This document shows positions 34,251 through 45,802 of a stretch of 64,000 nucleotides of DNA, piece after piece. This stretch comes from Paguma larvata (Eukaryota; Chordata; Mammalia; Carnivora; Viverridae). The notes beneath the pieces were generated by a model that was not told where the DNA came from, did not search any database, and was given only the letters and a program-made list of their open reading frames with translations. The translations under genes were made by a program, and so were the position numbers. Each line of letters starts with the position of its first letter. The stretch's first letter is position 1. The DNA is taken from the NCBI GenBank assembly GCA_030068075.1, contig CM057841.1, positions 33,831,030 to 33,895,029 on the forward strand, given 5' to 3'.

Positions 34251-35465
34251 TTCTCTGACTGACTTTGTCCCCCAGAGCTCCAAAACTAAATTCCTCCGGG
34301 ATCCTCACCCGAGGGTGGTTGGAGATAAAGCGGGGATTTCCAGACCTGGGCTTCCTTCCCAGTTTCGTGTGGCCGTGCTGGGCCCGGGGCCTGTGCGAGA
34401 GCAGCCAGCAGGGCCTCAGAGCTGCGGCACAAGGTGCCAGGGGACAGGCTGGAGGCGGAAGTGTTAGTCACTGGGAGACACCCACAGGGGTGCGTCTAAA
34501 TAAGGCCACCTTGGTGGCGTTCCTGTCCCCGGCCTTTCAGAGGGCAAGAATCACGTGGTCTGGTTTGCTGCAGCAGCCGGGTGCCAGGAGCGAGGGAACA
34601 CAGAACCAGTCTCCCCCAGCTGGGAGTGGAGAGCTGGGTGTCATCATGCCGAGAACATTAGTTCCCAAGCTTGTCGGCACAGGAGAGTCACGTGGGGAGT
34701 TTCCAGAAGCGCCGATGCTGAAGTTCCACCCCTTGAGATGATGCTTTGATTGGCCCTGGGCGTGGCCCATCGGGATTTTTGAAAGCAGCCCCCCCCCCAT
34801 TATTCTAATGTGCAAACAAGTTTGTGAACCCCTGGCGTGGCCTGGCAGATCCTAGGAGAGCCTCCCGGAGGCCCGGGACAGGTTGGGTCTCACCAGCCAA
34901 TTCATGCGGGTGCTGGGCCCAAACCGCCAGGGCTGAGCGAGAGGGGCACGGCCACTACCTGGCCAAAGCCTTTTGAGCAGGAAGGTGGCGGGGACGGAGG
35001 AGGTGACGTAAAGCCTAGTAACACGGGCTGGGACCCAGATTCCACAGTTTGCAGGGAGGAGAAGAGAGGCCTCATTGGATGTGGGAAGGTACCGCCCAGG
35101 CTGGAGGCCCAGAGTGTAGGCTCAGGCTGCCCCGCCCTGTCTGGGTCCCTCCCCACCCCCACCCCCACCTGCGCTCCCCACCCCCACCTGCGCTCCCCAC
35201 CCCCTAGAGGGGCCACAAGGCCAGGAGACCTTTGTTCAGCTTGACGGTGGCCTGGGCAGATGGCCTCACTGCTGGGAGCCTCAGGTTCTGCCTCAACAAA
35301 GGCCTGTAACTGAGTTTAAGTCCTGGACGACCCTGACATTGTGAGGATAATGAAGATGATGGTTTTCAAAGGAACCATCACCCCACATCCGCACCCCCCA
35401 GGAAACGTGCTGTGTCAGGGACCCGTCTTGCGTCCACTGGCTTTTGTGGTTGAGGGAGGAAATGG
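34251..35465. other. Intron 1, unique sequence
   Basis: GC-rich intronic text with the C-rich minisatellite at 35.14 kb. No conserved-looking open frame. Confidence 0.35.
35143..35206. repeat. C-rich minisatellite
   Basis: Tandem units of about 21 bp built from CCCCACCCCCACCTGCGCT, two and a half copies, preceded by a CCCCCA run. Confidence 0.85.
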
Positions 35466-35481
35466 CTGCTAACATCTTTCT

Positions 35482-35718
35482 TTTCTTTTTTTTTTTTTTA
35501 ATGTTTATTTATTTCTGAGAGAAAGAGAGACAGACAAACAGACAGGCAGCACAAGCGGGGGAGGGGCAGAGAGAGAGGGAGACACAGAATCTGAAACAGA
35601 CTCCAGGCTCTGAGCCGTCAGCACAGAGCCTGACACGGGGCTTGAACTCGTGAGCTTCGAGATCATGACCTGACCCGAAGTTGGATGCCCAACCAACTGA
35701 GACACCCAGGCGCCCCTT
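35482..35718 (-). mobile_element. Felid SINE, antisense
   Basis: TSD CTGCTAACATCTTTCT (35466-35481) and CTGCTAACGTCTTTCT (35719-35734). Confidence 0.95.
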
Positions 35719-35834
35719 CTGCTAACGTCTTTCTGAAGGTGTCCTCCCAGGGAGTCCCCCAGTGAAAAGAGGGCCATTCCTAGGGTGGGGCTGCATCAGC
35801 CTTCTAGAAAGAGCCCACTGGGTCGGTCTGGCCC

Positions 35835-35905
35835 TGCCTCTGCTTCTTATTGGCAAGGCCTCCCCTCTCAGGGCCTCAGTCTCCCCATCTATAAAATGGG
35901 CCTGG
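35835..35905 (+). repeat. MIR fragment
   Basis: GGGCCTCAGTCTCCCCATCT then ATAAAATGGGCCTGG, the best-conserved part of MIR. Confidence 0.7.
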
Positions 35906-37164
35906 CATGGACCCCACGTGGGCCCAGGCTCAGGCATCCTCTGAAGCCTTAGACGGTAACCAGCTACGCTTCAGGGAAGGCAGCGGCCCAGATATCTGTC
36001 ACCCCTTGCAGGGCTTGGCACGGGGCATTCCGAGAGGGCTGAGGGCCTCTGTGGGTCTGGTCCATCCCAGGGTCCCTAGGCCCGACTGTCCACTCAGTCC
36101 TGAGAAGCTAGCCTCAGTGGCATTTTCTTTCTTGTTTGCGGGATGTTTCTGTCCAAGCGTCTAAGCTTCCTGTCCTGACAGAGGGGGCCTTCCGTGAGAC
36201 CCCAACAACCATGGCCTTTCCGGTGCCGAGGTTAAACCCAAGCCCTTTCTCTCCCCACTGGCCGCCCTCAGCCTCCCCCTTCTGTCCTCTCTTCTCCCGC
36301 CCCCCCCCCCCCCGCCCCGGGCCCAGGAGCCAGGGGCAGAATCAGGGCCGCCAGTGCCGTGCGGACGGGGTTTCTGGCCTCCCACGGGCCCTTCTCCCTG
36401 GCCTGCCCCGGGGAACAGGGGAGGCAGGTGGGGACCCCCTGGTGGAGACGAGGAGACAGGACCCAACAAGCCAGTGGACCCGTCAGGCCCCGTTTCCCCT
36501 TTCCACCCAGCCTCCTGGGCGCTCCCCCATAATCCCAGCCCGGGGAGGCAGGAAGAGGGAAGGAGGCAGAGGAACACGGATCAGAAGCCTGTGACTCAAG
36601 CCATGTCCTCTTCGCCATCCCTCCCTTCCCTCCTTGTACCCTGCGCTAGGGGCTGGGGCTGCGGAGGAGACAACAACAACGCCACTTGCCATCACAGCTG
36701 ACAGGCCTCGAGCCTCTCCAGCGGGCCGGAAGCCACGCCGGGGGTTTTGCCTGCTTCACCTCCCAATGACCTTGCCTGGTAGCGCTTAGTGCGCCCATCG
36801 CAGACACCCCTGGTGCTGCCTCTCGCTCACCCGCTTCGCCCCCAGCCAGCCAGCGCACCCATCCCCCGTCCACTGTGGCCTCCCTTCTGGAAGGACTGCC
36901 CTCGGTAATAGGAATTACTTCACACAGAGATGCCTCCCTCCCCGACCCAATGGGCCTGACCCATAGCCAGTGACTGGCTGGTGTGGGGGTGTGATGGCCC
37001 AGCCTCCTTGCCTCTAAACAGGACAGATTCTGCGGCATCCTTCACACTCCAGAGCGCCCCCCGCCCCGTCGCGCCCCGCGTGTCAGGCTGAAGCAAGACT
37101 TCTGTTACTCTCTCAATAACCCAACTTTTGCGGGAACCCCCATTGTCTTGGGCTCCGCTTCTAG
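35906..37164. other. Intron 1, unique GC-rich sequence
   Basis: Several overlapping open frames on both strands come from high GC and few stops. None shows a domain. Contains the poly-C run at 36.3 kb. Confidence 0.35.
36297..36318. repeat. Poly-C run
   Basis: About 16 consecutive C within CCCGCC...GCCCCGGG. Error-prone in sequencing. Confidence 0.85.
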
Positions 37165-37300
37165 AAGCCTGATCTACAACATCCCCATTTTGCAGATGGA
37201 GAAACTGAGGCGGCAAGAGACTAAGTCACCTTACCAAAGCCACATAGCTGCTAACTAGAGAGACTCAAGTCCAAGTCCCTTGTGCCAGGTGTCAGCTCTC
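37165..37300 (-). repeat. MIR, antisense
   Basis: CCCCATTTTGCAGATGGAGA, AACTGAGGCGGCAAGAGAC and CAAAGCCACATAGCTGCTAA. Confidence 0.85.
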
Positions 37301-37889
37301 GCCTGGGATCAGGCACTGCCCCTGCCCTCGAGGTGTCGCCAACGTGCAGAGGGAAGCTGGTGGGCCCAGGGAAGACGACAGTGCCCAAGATCTGCAGTGG
37401 AGGAGAAAGAAGAGAGTGCTGAGGGGTGAAGGCCAGGGGCGGGGGGTGGGGGGCATGGCGAGGTCTGGGAAGGCGGACGGGAGGACTTCCCGGAGGAAGG
37501 AGCGGGAGCGGAGCTGGGCGCAGGAGGAGGAATCGCCCAGGTGAGGAGAAACAGGAAGGCCACCGCAGGCACAGGAAGTCCGCGCTCCAAGCAGGAGGAT
37601 GGGGAGGCGGGGCTGGGAGCGCCGTCCGGTGGCCAGGGCGGCAGGTGCGCGAGCGGGCCGGGAGGTGGCCAGCCACCAGATGGGGAGGGACATTTATTTA
37701 TTCACACTTTGAACCTTTCCTGGCCGCCTGAAGTGTACCTACTCCGTGGTAGGCATATTAACGTGCCATGACTTTATCTGAGAGGTGGTGGGGAGCCGAC
37801 AGGAGGTGTAGACAGAAATGAGGCCAGACCAGAGCTGAGGGTTAGAGAGAGCTCTGGCCCCGGGAGCGTGCACGCGTGATACGAACACT

Positions 37890-38940
37890 GTTCGTGTCAT
37901 CCCGCAGCCCTCAGCCTCTTCCCTTTTGATGGCTGCGTGGAATTCCGTCGTCGTATGGCTGTGCCAGAACCTACCCGGTTTCTTTTCAACGGACCGTTAG
38001 GGTTTGTTCAGACTTTTACGGTTATAAACAAGGGCACATTAAGTATTCCCGAACAGAGGTTATTTTGCACATTACGAATATATCTGCAAGCTCGTGCCTG
38101 AGCACAGGATTGCTAGGTACGGTTCTGTGGCATTTGGAATTTTCGCAGCTGAAGTTGGATCGGTGCACACTCCCCGCCGGCGATGCACCCGAGTGCCTGC
38201 TAATTCACGGCCTTGCCAGCTCTCTGGTTTGACAATCTAAGAGCCGGAAAACGGTGTGTCTCTTTTAGTTTTAACATGTATCTCTTTCATTTCCTGTGAA
38301 GTCGAACAGCTTTTCATTAATGCTCAAGAACTATTTGTATCTCCTTTCGGTAAACTGTTCGTGTTCTTTGCCCACTGTTCTGTCAGCTGCACTGGTCTTT
38401 TTCTTATTGATTGCAGTAACCCTTGATATATTAAAAACCTTCAGTCTTTGGGGCACCTGGGTGGCTCAGTCGGTTGGGCGCCTGACTTCGGCTCAAGTCG
38501 TGGTCTCATGTCTTGTGGGTTCAAGCCCCGCATTGGGCTCTGTGCTGACAGCTTGGAGCCTGGAGCCTGCTTCAGATTCTGTCTCTCTCTCTGTCTGTCT
38601 CTCTCTCTGCCCCTCCCCGGCTCGCCCTCTGTCTCTCTCTCTCTCAAAAATAAATAAACATTAAAAAAAATTGTTTTTAAAGTTCAGTCTTTGATAACTT
38701 GCAGATATTTTTTCCAGTGTTTCGTTTGTCTTTTCACTTTATTTGCCGTGTTCTTTGGCAGTACAAAAGTTCTAATTTGTATCTGATCAATTTCATTCCG
38801 GTTTTTCTCTTACGATGTCTGACTTTTGTGTCATGCTCAGCTAGACCCTCTCTACTCTGAAATTATGTTTTTAGGCTTTTCTGCATGTGCTCCTCCAGCA
38901 CTTAAAGAGGGTTTTTTTTGTTTTTTGTTTTTGTTTTTTA
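37890..38940 (-). repeat. Old L1 3' end, antisense
   Basis: GATGGCTGCGTGGAATTCC, GTTATAAACAAGGGCACATT and GCTGAAGTTGGATCGGTGCA are decayed antisense L1 3' motifs; CpG dinucleotides are unexpectedly frequent. Split by a SINE at 38451-38682. Confidence 0.6.
38451..38682 (+). mobile_element. Felid SINE, sense
   Basis: Exact TSD TTCAGTCTTTG at 38440-38450 and 38683-38693. Confidence 0.95.
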
Positions 38941-39129
38941 CTTAAAGAGAGTTTTAACCTCTTTGTTGTGAAATCTAGCATGTAGGAAAAAACATGCAGA
39001 AAATTCAACGCGGAGGTTCATGAATTGTTAAATTGAACACTTACAGTGTTCTAGTATCTTTATGGTTTAACTTCTTACATTTAAATTTTGGCCTCATCTA
39101 GATTTTATTTTGGCATAATTCGAGGGACA

Positions 39130-39840
39130 GAAATCCATATTTATTGAAAAAGAATAACTTTTTAAATGTCACGGAATATTTTAAAATGTGTCATATGCCA
39201 AGCAAAAAAGGAAAATTTCAACATATTTCTCTAAAGCAGAAAATGCCTAGGACTAATTCTTCGCACAGCACAGTAAAACAAAAAAATTAATGACAAAGGT
39301 TTAAAAAATGTCTCACTCCTCTATTAAATCAGTTCAAAATTAAAATCTACTAGTAACGTGATGCAGACTTGATATAAACTTGACATAAATTTATGGAAAT
39401 TTGCCCAAAGTGTTTTCTCATAATTTTTTAAAACGAAAAGACTAGAACCGATTTCAGCAATCAACTAACTCATAAGCTTCACAAGTAACACTTTTCAGTA
39501 AATCAGGGAGAAGTCAGGAGATGAAAAAATTACAAAACGAAAAAAGGAAAAATTCTACGGAATTAATAAATGAAAACGAAAGTGTGTTTCCCCTTTTTAC
39601 GCGTAAGAGACACCAGCTGCAGACCCGTCTAAGAAGGAGAAAAGGACAAAGCAAAATGACCTAAGTTAAATGTGAAGATACAAGATTTCTGAGTCTAGGA
39701 GAATAGCATCTGTAACCGTGTGCTCTCTGAAAGTTTGAACATTCTTGGCAAAATGAACAGTTTTCTCACAAAAACACAAAGTGCCAAAAGTTAATAAAAA
39801 TAAGTGTCAAATGAAATTCTTCAGTTGTCACGTTTGATTT
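39130..39840 (+). repeat. Decayed L1 ORF2-like fragment, sense
   Basis: A-rich text (CATATGCCAAGCAAAAAAGG; AAAAAATTAATGACAAAGG; GAATTAATAAATGAAAACGA) resembles sense L1 ORF2. It lies opposite in direction to the preceding L1 piece. No open frame. Confidence 0.45.
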
Positions 39841-39864
39841 TTGTGTTTTAACTGTTCAAACCCT

Positions 39865-40112
39865 CTGAACAGCGTCGGAGAGGTCTCGGGGTGAGGGGGG
39901 CGCTCCGCGTGGCGGAGGCACCTGCCGTGGGTCCCGGGTTGCCAGCGCCGCTCCGGCCCTCCGCGGAGGGTGTCGGGGCGGGGACGAGCGGCGCCGGGTC
40001 TCCCGGTGCGGGAATCCACGTGAGATGGTGCCGGGTTCCCATCTTTGGCCGCTCTCCTCCACTCACGCTCTGTCTCTCTCTCTCAAAAAAATAATAAACA
40101 TTAAAAAAAAAT
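39865..40112 (+). mobile_element. GC-rich segment ending in a SINE tail
   Basis: 39865-40055 is a CpG-dense block (GCGTCGGAG ... GGTGCGGGAATCCACG). It runs into CACGCTCTGTCTCTCTCTCT, CAAAAAAATAATAAACATTA and an A/T run, the 3' end of a feline-type SINE. The SINE head and body are missing. Whether this is a chimeric retroposed copy or a chance junction is unknown. Confidence 0.5.
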
Positions 40113-40119
40113 TTTTTTT

Positions 40120-40780
40120 TAAGTTTGAACGTAAAAGTGGCCCAAAAGAGTACAGCGTAAAGGGTTCTCCTTTGCCTGCGTCCCCCCCTGTCCCCTCCCC
40201 GGGCAGAGCCCTGTCACCAGTCTGTTGAGTAGGCCTAGAGTGGGTCTGTGAGTATGCAAATACACACACACTCGGATTTCCTTATAGTGACAGACGTTGG
40301 AGCTTTTCTCGCTGGGCGCAGCAGTTTTACTGTTCCTCCTGGCAGCGTGTCTCTGTGCCCGGCGCCTAGTCGTCGCTGGCTCCTATGACACCGCGGAGAC
40401 GTGCTTTCTTTCCCTTCTCCGTCCACGAGCTTTTGGGCATCGGCGTCGCGTTCACCGCTGGGCTGTCATGGAGAACAAACGTCTGAGTGCAGGTCTCCGC
40501 GTGAACGCTGTCGTGTCTGCTGGAGAGAGAGCTGGGCGGGAAGTTGCTGGGTCACGTGGTGACTCCGGGGGCGACATTTTAAGGACCTGCCTCCCCGTTT
40601 TCCAAAGCGGGCGCTCCACTCCACACCCCCACGGGCAGCACCTGGAGTTCCGGTTCCCCTCATCCTCACCGACGCAGGGGGGGGGCCCTTCCTTTCCTCA
40701 TGGCCGTTCCGGGGGAGGGGTGTGTGTGGAATGGCACCTGGTTTCCATACAGAACATTTTAATTTAGTTACTTAATTAAA
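40120..40780 (-). repeat. Old L1 3' UTR-like sequence, antisense, CpG-rich
   Basis: Follows the order of the 21.9-22.9 kb repeat (AAAAGAGTACAGCGTAAAGG ... CAAATACACACACACTCGGA ... TTCCGGGGGAGGGGTGTGTG). It contains a GGGGGGG run at 40678. Confidence 0.45.
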
Positions 40781-41287
40781 AAAATAATTCCTTAAATTTA
40801 AACCACTTGTATTACCGCATGTATTAATAGTACGTGTTTTTCCGTATGTCTTCTCTTCATACCAGCGTTGAACTGGTGAGTTTTAAGTGAGTGTGAGGCT
40901 AATTTGATTCCATTTCTTTGGCGGGGTTTTTTTGTTTTTTTTTTTTTCTATTTTTAATACCGTTCCATAAAGTTTTAACGATAGGCACTTTATAAGATGC
41001 TTTACGATGTTTGGAAGCCGATCCGTTATTGCCTGCCTCTCCCAACAAATAGTCTTTGATGTAACTGCCTTCATTTTTTTTCTCCTCTTATCTAACATGT
41101 TTATTACGAAATGTTACTTGAGGCATATGAACGCTTGTGGTGTCTGCCCTTTTCCTTTAAATGACTGTTATAATTTTATCAAGCTATCCAAAGTATCCTG
41201 CTATAATTTAAGTGGTGCTGCCTTAAATCGACCTATTTTCTTAGAGGGTGTTCTTTTTTTTTTTTTTTTTTTTTCTTTCCCTGGTCA

Positions 41288-41660
41288 CAGGCAGGTTCGT
41301 CTTAGTCATTTCGGGCTGCTGTAACCGAACACTCTAGGGTGGGGAGCTTACACAACATACGTTAACTTCTCACGGCTCTGGGGACTGGGAAGTCCCAAGT
41401 CGAGGTGCCAGCAGATCGGGTGTCTGGTGAAGGCACTCTTCCTTTGTAGACGGCCACCCTCTCCTCGTGTCCTCGTGTGGCAGGGACCAGAGAGGAAGCT
41501 GGCCTTCCCCTGCCTCTCCTTGGAAGCTCCCTGAACCCATCATGAGGGCTCCGTCCTCATGACCCAAGGACCAAAGGCCCCACCTCCAAATACAGTCACA
41601 CTTCGTATTTGGGCTTTAACATATCAACGGGGTGTGGGGGGAACACAAACCTGTCTAGTT
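41288..41660 (-). repeat. MaLR-like LTR remnant, antisense
   Basis: TTAGTCATTTCGGGCTGCTG, TTCTCACGGCTCTGGGGACT, GTAGACGGCCACCCTCTCCT and CCCCACCTCCAAATACAGTC. This is the complement of the family at 19.6 kb; the name is tentative and there is no coding sequence. Confidence 0.55.
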
Positions 41661-41665
41661 ATCTT

Positions 41666-41882
41666 TTTTTATTTTTTTTAAGAATTTTTTTAAGTTTATT
41701 TATTTATTTTTGAGAGAGACAGAATGAGCAGGGGAGGGACAGAGAGAGAGGGGGACCGAGGATCCGAAGCGGGCTCTGTGCTGACAGCAGGGAGCCCGAT
41801 GCGGGGCTCAAACTCACGAACCGTGAGCTCATGACCTGAGCTGAAGTCAGAAGCTCACCTGACTGAGCCCCCCAGGCGCCCC
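41666..41882 (-). mobile_element. Felid SINE, antisense
   Basis: Ends ACTGAGCCCCCCAGGCGCCC. TSD CTAGTTATCTT (left) and CTAGTTACTTAG (right). Confidence 0.93.
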
Positions 41883-43019
41883 TCTAGTTACTTAGCTTTG
41901 TTATGTGAGAAGGCGCCATATTTATGTGGATTTCCCTACAGCCCCAGGGCTTGGTGCTTACAGTCCTCCCTTCACGGACACGCAGTCGGCGCACACGCGA
42001 TCTGCTGCCTTGCTTCCTTTCTTCCATGTGCTTTCCAGCCTCCTTTCTTCTCGCCCATCCTGTATGTTAGCACCTCCGTCAGGCACGTGTGCCAGAGTGT
42101 CGTTTCATTTGTGTTCTTGGTGAGGCGGCGGTCAGTGCCTCTGGGTTTGCTCGTGAAGAGGAAGAAGGTTTACTCTCGACTGCCTGAAAACTACTTCAAA
42201 CGTAGTAGGAAAGAAAACTGCCAATCTTACCCTTTTGGGAGTTTTAGTGGGAAAGGAAGTAGGCATCCGCGGTGAGGATTATTCCTTTTTCATCCGGATG
42301 AATCAGCGGTCATAAATCTGCTGGACTTGAAGGGCACACTCTGATGCCACAAGTCACTGCGAGGTGAATGTCCAAGTTAGAGGAGGAAGAGGGGCCCCCT
42401 CTGGGCCACATGTGGTAGGAGGTGACCCCGGAGAGGGCTGGGCTGTGCAGCCTCTTGTCAAAGGAGCCGTGGTTGGGGATGAACAAGAGCTGTGCATGAG
42501 GGCAAGGGGACTCTTCTGGGTCGGACACCTCAGAGGCGTCTCCAGAGGAGGGGCAAGGGCTGCTGCCTTCCAAACAGCGGTCCCCTTGGGACCTGGAACA
42601 CTGAAGAGAGCACCCCGTCTCCTCTCTTTAGGAGCCTGCCCTATGGAAACAACCTGAAAATCCAGCTCCTAGCACAAGACTGGGCCCAGGTGCTTATGAG
42701 ACCATCTCTGCAGACACCCTCGAACACCTCGGATGAACCAGGAGGCCAAGTAGGTGACCTCTACCCTCTGCTCCCTCTCTTACCCTCCCATCCACTCCCT
42801 CATTCCCCCACGACTCCCCGCCAGCTGCTCCCTACCCAGAGTACCCGGACTTACCTCCCTGGGCTGCCCCTGACACAACAAGCCTACCCTTAGCCACCAT
42901 TCAGCCTGAGAGTAAAAGTCATTAGACACAGAAAATCAGGAAGGGCCTTGAGATGGCCTCTGATCTACCCATCTCACCGGTGGTGTGACTGAAGCCCAGG
43001 GAGACAGTAGACTTGGTCA
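41883..43019. other. Intron 1, unique sequence
   Basis: No repeat or exon recognised. Confidence 0.3.
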
Positions 43020-43340
43020 CGGCCATACTATGAGCGTATCAGCTAGGACAGGCCGGTAACCAACAACCGCCGAGGTCCTGGTGGCTCATGACAACAAAAA
43101 CGTATTTCCTGATCCTACTTCTTGGCTCTCGTCAACCAATCGGGGCCTCTGCGCCGCCGAATCCTCTGGCTGGGCCCAGGCTGAAGGAGCAGCCATGCTC
43201 TGGTCCCGGTGGTAGAGAGAGAGCAGCGTGAATCATGCGTCAGCTCTTAGAGCTTCTGCACAGACATGACATGTGTCATTCTTTAGCATGTTCCATTGGC
43301 CAAAGCAAGTTCTGTAGCCATGCCTGATGTCAAGGGAGCA
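43020..43340. repeat. Ancient interspersed repeat, family not named
   Basis: GTGGCTCATGACAACAAAAA, CTGGGCCCAGGCTGAAGGAG, CATTCTTTAGCATGTTCCAT and TTGGCCAAAGCAAGTTCTGT look like a recurrent old mammalian repeat that I cannot name. Confidence 0.45.
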
Positions 43341-43904
43341 GGGAAGTGCAATCCTACTAAGGGCCTAGAAAGATTAGAATGAGAACATCAGTGAACGGCC
43401 CCGATACCTACCGCAGAGAATCTGATACAGAGCTGAGTCAAGAATGCCAGTCTCCTAACTTGGGGCTGAGGCTCTTTCTACTCTAATCCTCTGTCTCCAA
43501 AGCTATTCTCGTAGAAGCCTCAATGACCAATAATGATGTAATGTGCTTTTTCTCCCAGGGATGGTTTCCTTTAAAGAGCCTGATGCTGTACCCCAAAGGG
43601 ACCGAGCACTAATGGTAGAAATCAAGGCGTCATGTCAGACCGGCAGGGGACACAGCTGAGGATGAAGGACTTCCACAGGAATGATAGCGTCCAGGCCCAC
43701 CTCACTTCCTCCCGACCCCTCGTCGTCCAGGCTTACTTCTTTCTGGACAGCATGGACTTTGAACACTGTAGCCCGGAAAAGAAGCTGTGCCCTAGGCCGT
43801 AACCACATCCTCTTACCGAGATCACACAAAGTCCGGGGACTTAGCCCTTGTCTGGTGCCATCTAGGGCTCCAAGGCCTCAGAAGTTTACTGACCCGACAG
43901 GCAA

Positions 43905-44060
43905 GAAATCTCAGTTCCGAGCCTGGCTCTGCCGTGGACTTGCAGTATGACTTTGGGTACCTCCTTGACCCCTCCTTGGCCTTAGTCTTCCCGTCGGTTC
44001 AGTGGGGATGGTGATCGCTGCCTACCCCATGGATGTGAGGACGTTTCATGAATTCTGAAG
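43905..44060 (+). repeat. MIR
   Basis: GAGCCTGGCTCTGCCGTGGA, ATGACTTTGGGTACCTCCTT, TCTTCCCGTCGGTTCAGTGG and CTGCCTACCCCATGGATGTG. Confidence 0.75.
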
Positions 44061-44689
44061 CTCTGTGTCTGAGAGACGAGCGATTGCTATCAACCCAGTT
44101 GCCAAGGTATGGCCAGAAGAGGCTGGGGACATGTGCCCAGAGGCCTTTGATGGGTGGGAGTCCAGGGAACAGCTGCTGTCTGAACCCCAGGACACACAGT
44201 CCTGTGCCCCAGCCTCTGGGAGTTGCTAAGGCTGCTCCTGGGTGAGCCTGCCTCTCTTCTCAGAAGTGGGGTCTCTATAGCTGTGGGGATCCTATGAGAC
44301 ACATGAAGCACTTAGAATATATTGTGTGCTTTCTAAGCGTTCGCTACTGTTGCTAAGGAAAGAATACCAGAAAGTACATCCGGAAACGTTACAACATACT
44401 CCACTATATGACGGACCGCCGAGGAGCTAACCAATCCCCAGTTTTTGTTTCCAGTGTTTATCTATATAAATAATCTTGCGGCGAACAGCTTTGCAATTAA
44501 AAATTTTAAGCACACCTATAATGATTCCCTAAGGTTAGAGTGCTAGAAAGAGAATTGCCTTATCAAAGGGACTGCATGTTTTCTAAGCTTTGCTATGTTA
44601 GTGCCCCTTGCCTTATATTGGTACTCCCACCAGCAGGTTGTTTGAGAGTGGCAGTTTAGAAAGGGAGAAGTTGCTCAGAGAGAGAGAGA

Positions 44690-45000
44690 GATGGTTTGTG
44701 TTGGCTAGGATTCGATTTCACTGAGTAGCAAAAAGCCCTAAAAAGAGGGCTTTCAACAGACATGTATTTCCTTGTCGTGTAAGAGAAGTTCAGGCCAGGT
44801 GGAAAGGCTCAGCTCCCACCTTCTCTGCACTGGCTTCCACCTCATGATCCAATATGGCTGCCCAAAGTTCACCATCACACCGGCATTCCAGCCAATAGGA
44901 AGAAACGAAGAAGGCTGTTCAACATTTCCATCTATATCCCATTGGCCAAAAGTTGGTAAGATGGCTAATTTCTAACTGCAAGGAAGGCTGGGAAACAGTC
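44690..45000. repeat. Ancient interspersed repeat, family not named
   Basis: CACCTTCTCTGCACTGGCTT, CATTCCAGCCAATAGGAAGA, CCCATTGGCCAAAAGTTGG and TAACTGCAAGGAAGGCTGGG. It shares this order with 43.0 and 53.9 kb. Confidence 0.45.
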
Positions 45001-45384
45001 TATTCCAGATGACCAGGAAATATTCAGGGCTTCTGGTCCTCAGGAAGAAGGGGAGAACAGATTTTGGAGGACAACTAGTTGTCTTTGCCATGAGCTTAGC
45101 TCAGACAGAGAGCAGCACAAATGGGTCCATGGAAACAAGAAAGAAAAAAAAACCATCCTCGGGGACCATCCGCAGGAGATAAACTGGACCATTCCAGAGC
45201 TAGGACACAGGCGCAGAGAGTCAGGGGGAGAAGGAAAAGAAGCAGACTGTTCTCTGGGACCAATCCCTGGGCACACGGCATTGGGACTCCATCGAGAAGC
45301 CACTCATCTGCCTACTTACTGCCCCCCAGATCTGGGAGGTGGTTCTTGACTACGCTCTTTGGCTTCCTTCCGGCTGACTTGTCC

Positions 45385-45480
45385 TCCTATTCACCTGCCT
45401 CCCAGCTCACCTGTCCTCCACCTCGCCTGCCTCCCAGCTCACCTCTCCCCCAGCTTACCTGCTCCCCGGTTCACCGGCGC
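45385..45480 (+). repeat. Proline-coding tandem repeat just before exon 2
   Basis: Imperfect units around CCTGCCTCCCAGCTCACCTG and CCAGCTTACCTGCTCCCC, forming the polypyrimidine-rich lead-in to the exon 2 acceptor. In the NLRC5 frame it reads PPPRLPPSSPLPQLTCSP. Confidence 0.65.
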
Positions 45481-45495
45481 ACCCTCTCCCTGCAG

Positions 45496-45802
45496 GGCCA
45501 GCTCCCCATGGACCCCGTTAGCCTCCAGCTGGGCACCAAGAACCTGTGGAGCTGGCTCGTGAGCCTGCTCAGCGAAGACCCAGAATGGCTGAATGCCAAG
45601 GTGAAGTTCTTCCTCCCCAAGATGGACCTGAGCTCCAGGAACAAGGCCGAGGATGCCACACAGGGCGTCAAGCTACAGCTCAGCAGACTGCACGCTCAGG
45701 GTCGGGCCACTTGGCAGGCGTTCATCCATTGTGTGTGCATGGAACTCGACGTGCCACTGGAACTGGAGGTGCCGCTGCTGAGCACTTGGGGCCACGGAGA
45801 CG
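45496..45802 (+). CDS. NLRC5: NLRC5 exon 2: start codon and atypical death-fold domain
   Basis: The acceptor ...CCCTGCAG ends at 45495, then 12 untranslated bases and ATG at 45508 (CCCC-ATG-G: G at +4, C at -3, so only a moderate initiation context). It encodes [20 protein letters not shown]... through ...[10 protein letters not shown], 98 codons plus the first base of codon 99. The region corresponds to the N-terminal atypical CARD/death fold of NLRC5, needed for MHC-I transactivation. The donor is G|GTAAGG at 45803. The same frame stays open upstream to 45121. Confidence 0.93.

Larger units (their letters stand above)
17070..45495 (+). other. NLRC5: NLRC5 intron 1 (about 28.4 kb)
   Basis: This is the interval from the CpG-island donor to the exon 2 acceptor. 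It is mostly interspersed repeats, listed individually. No stretch in it looks like coding sequence of a second gene on either strand. Human NLRC5 has additional 5' untranslated exons, and any such exon here could not be recognised without transcripts. Confidence 0.6.
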
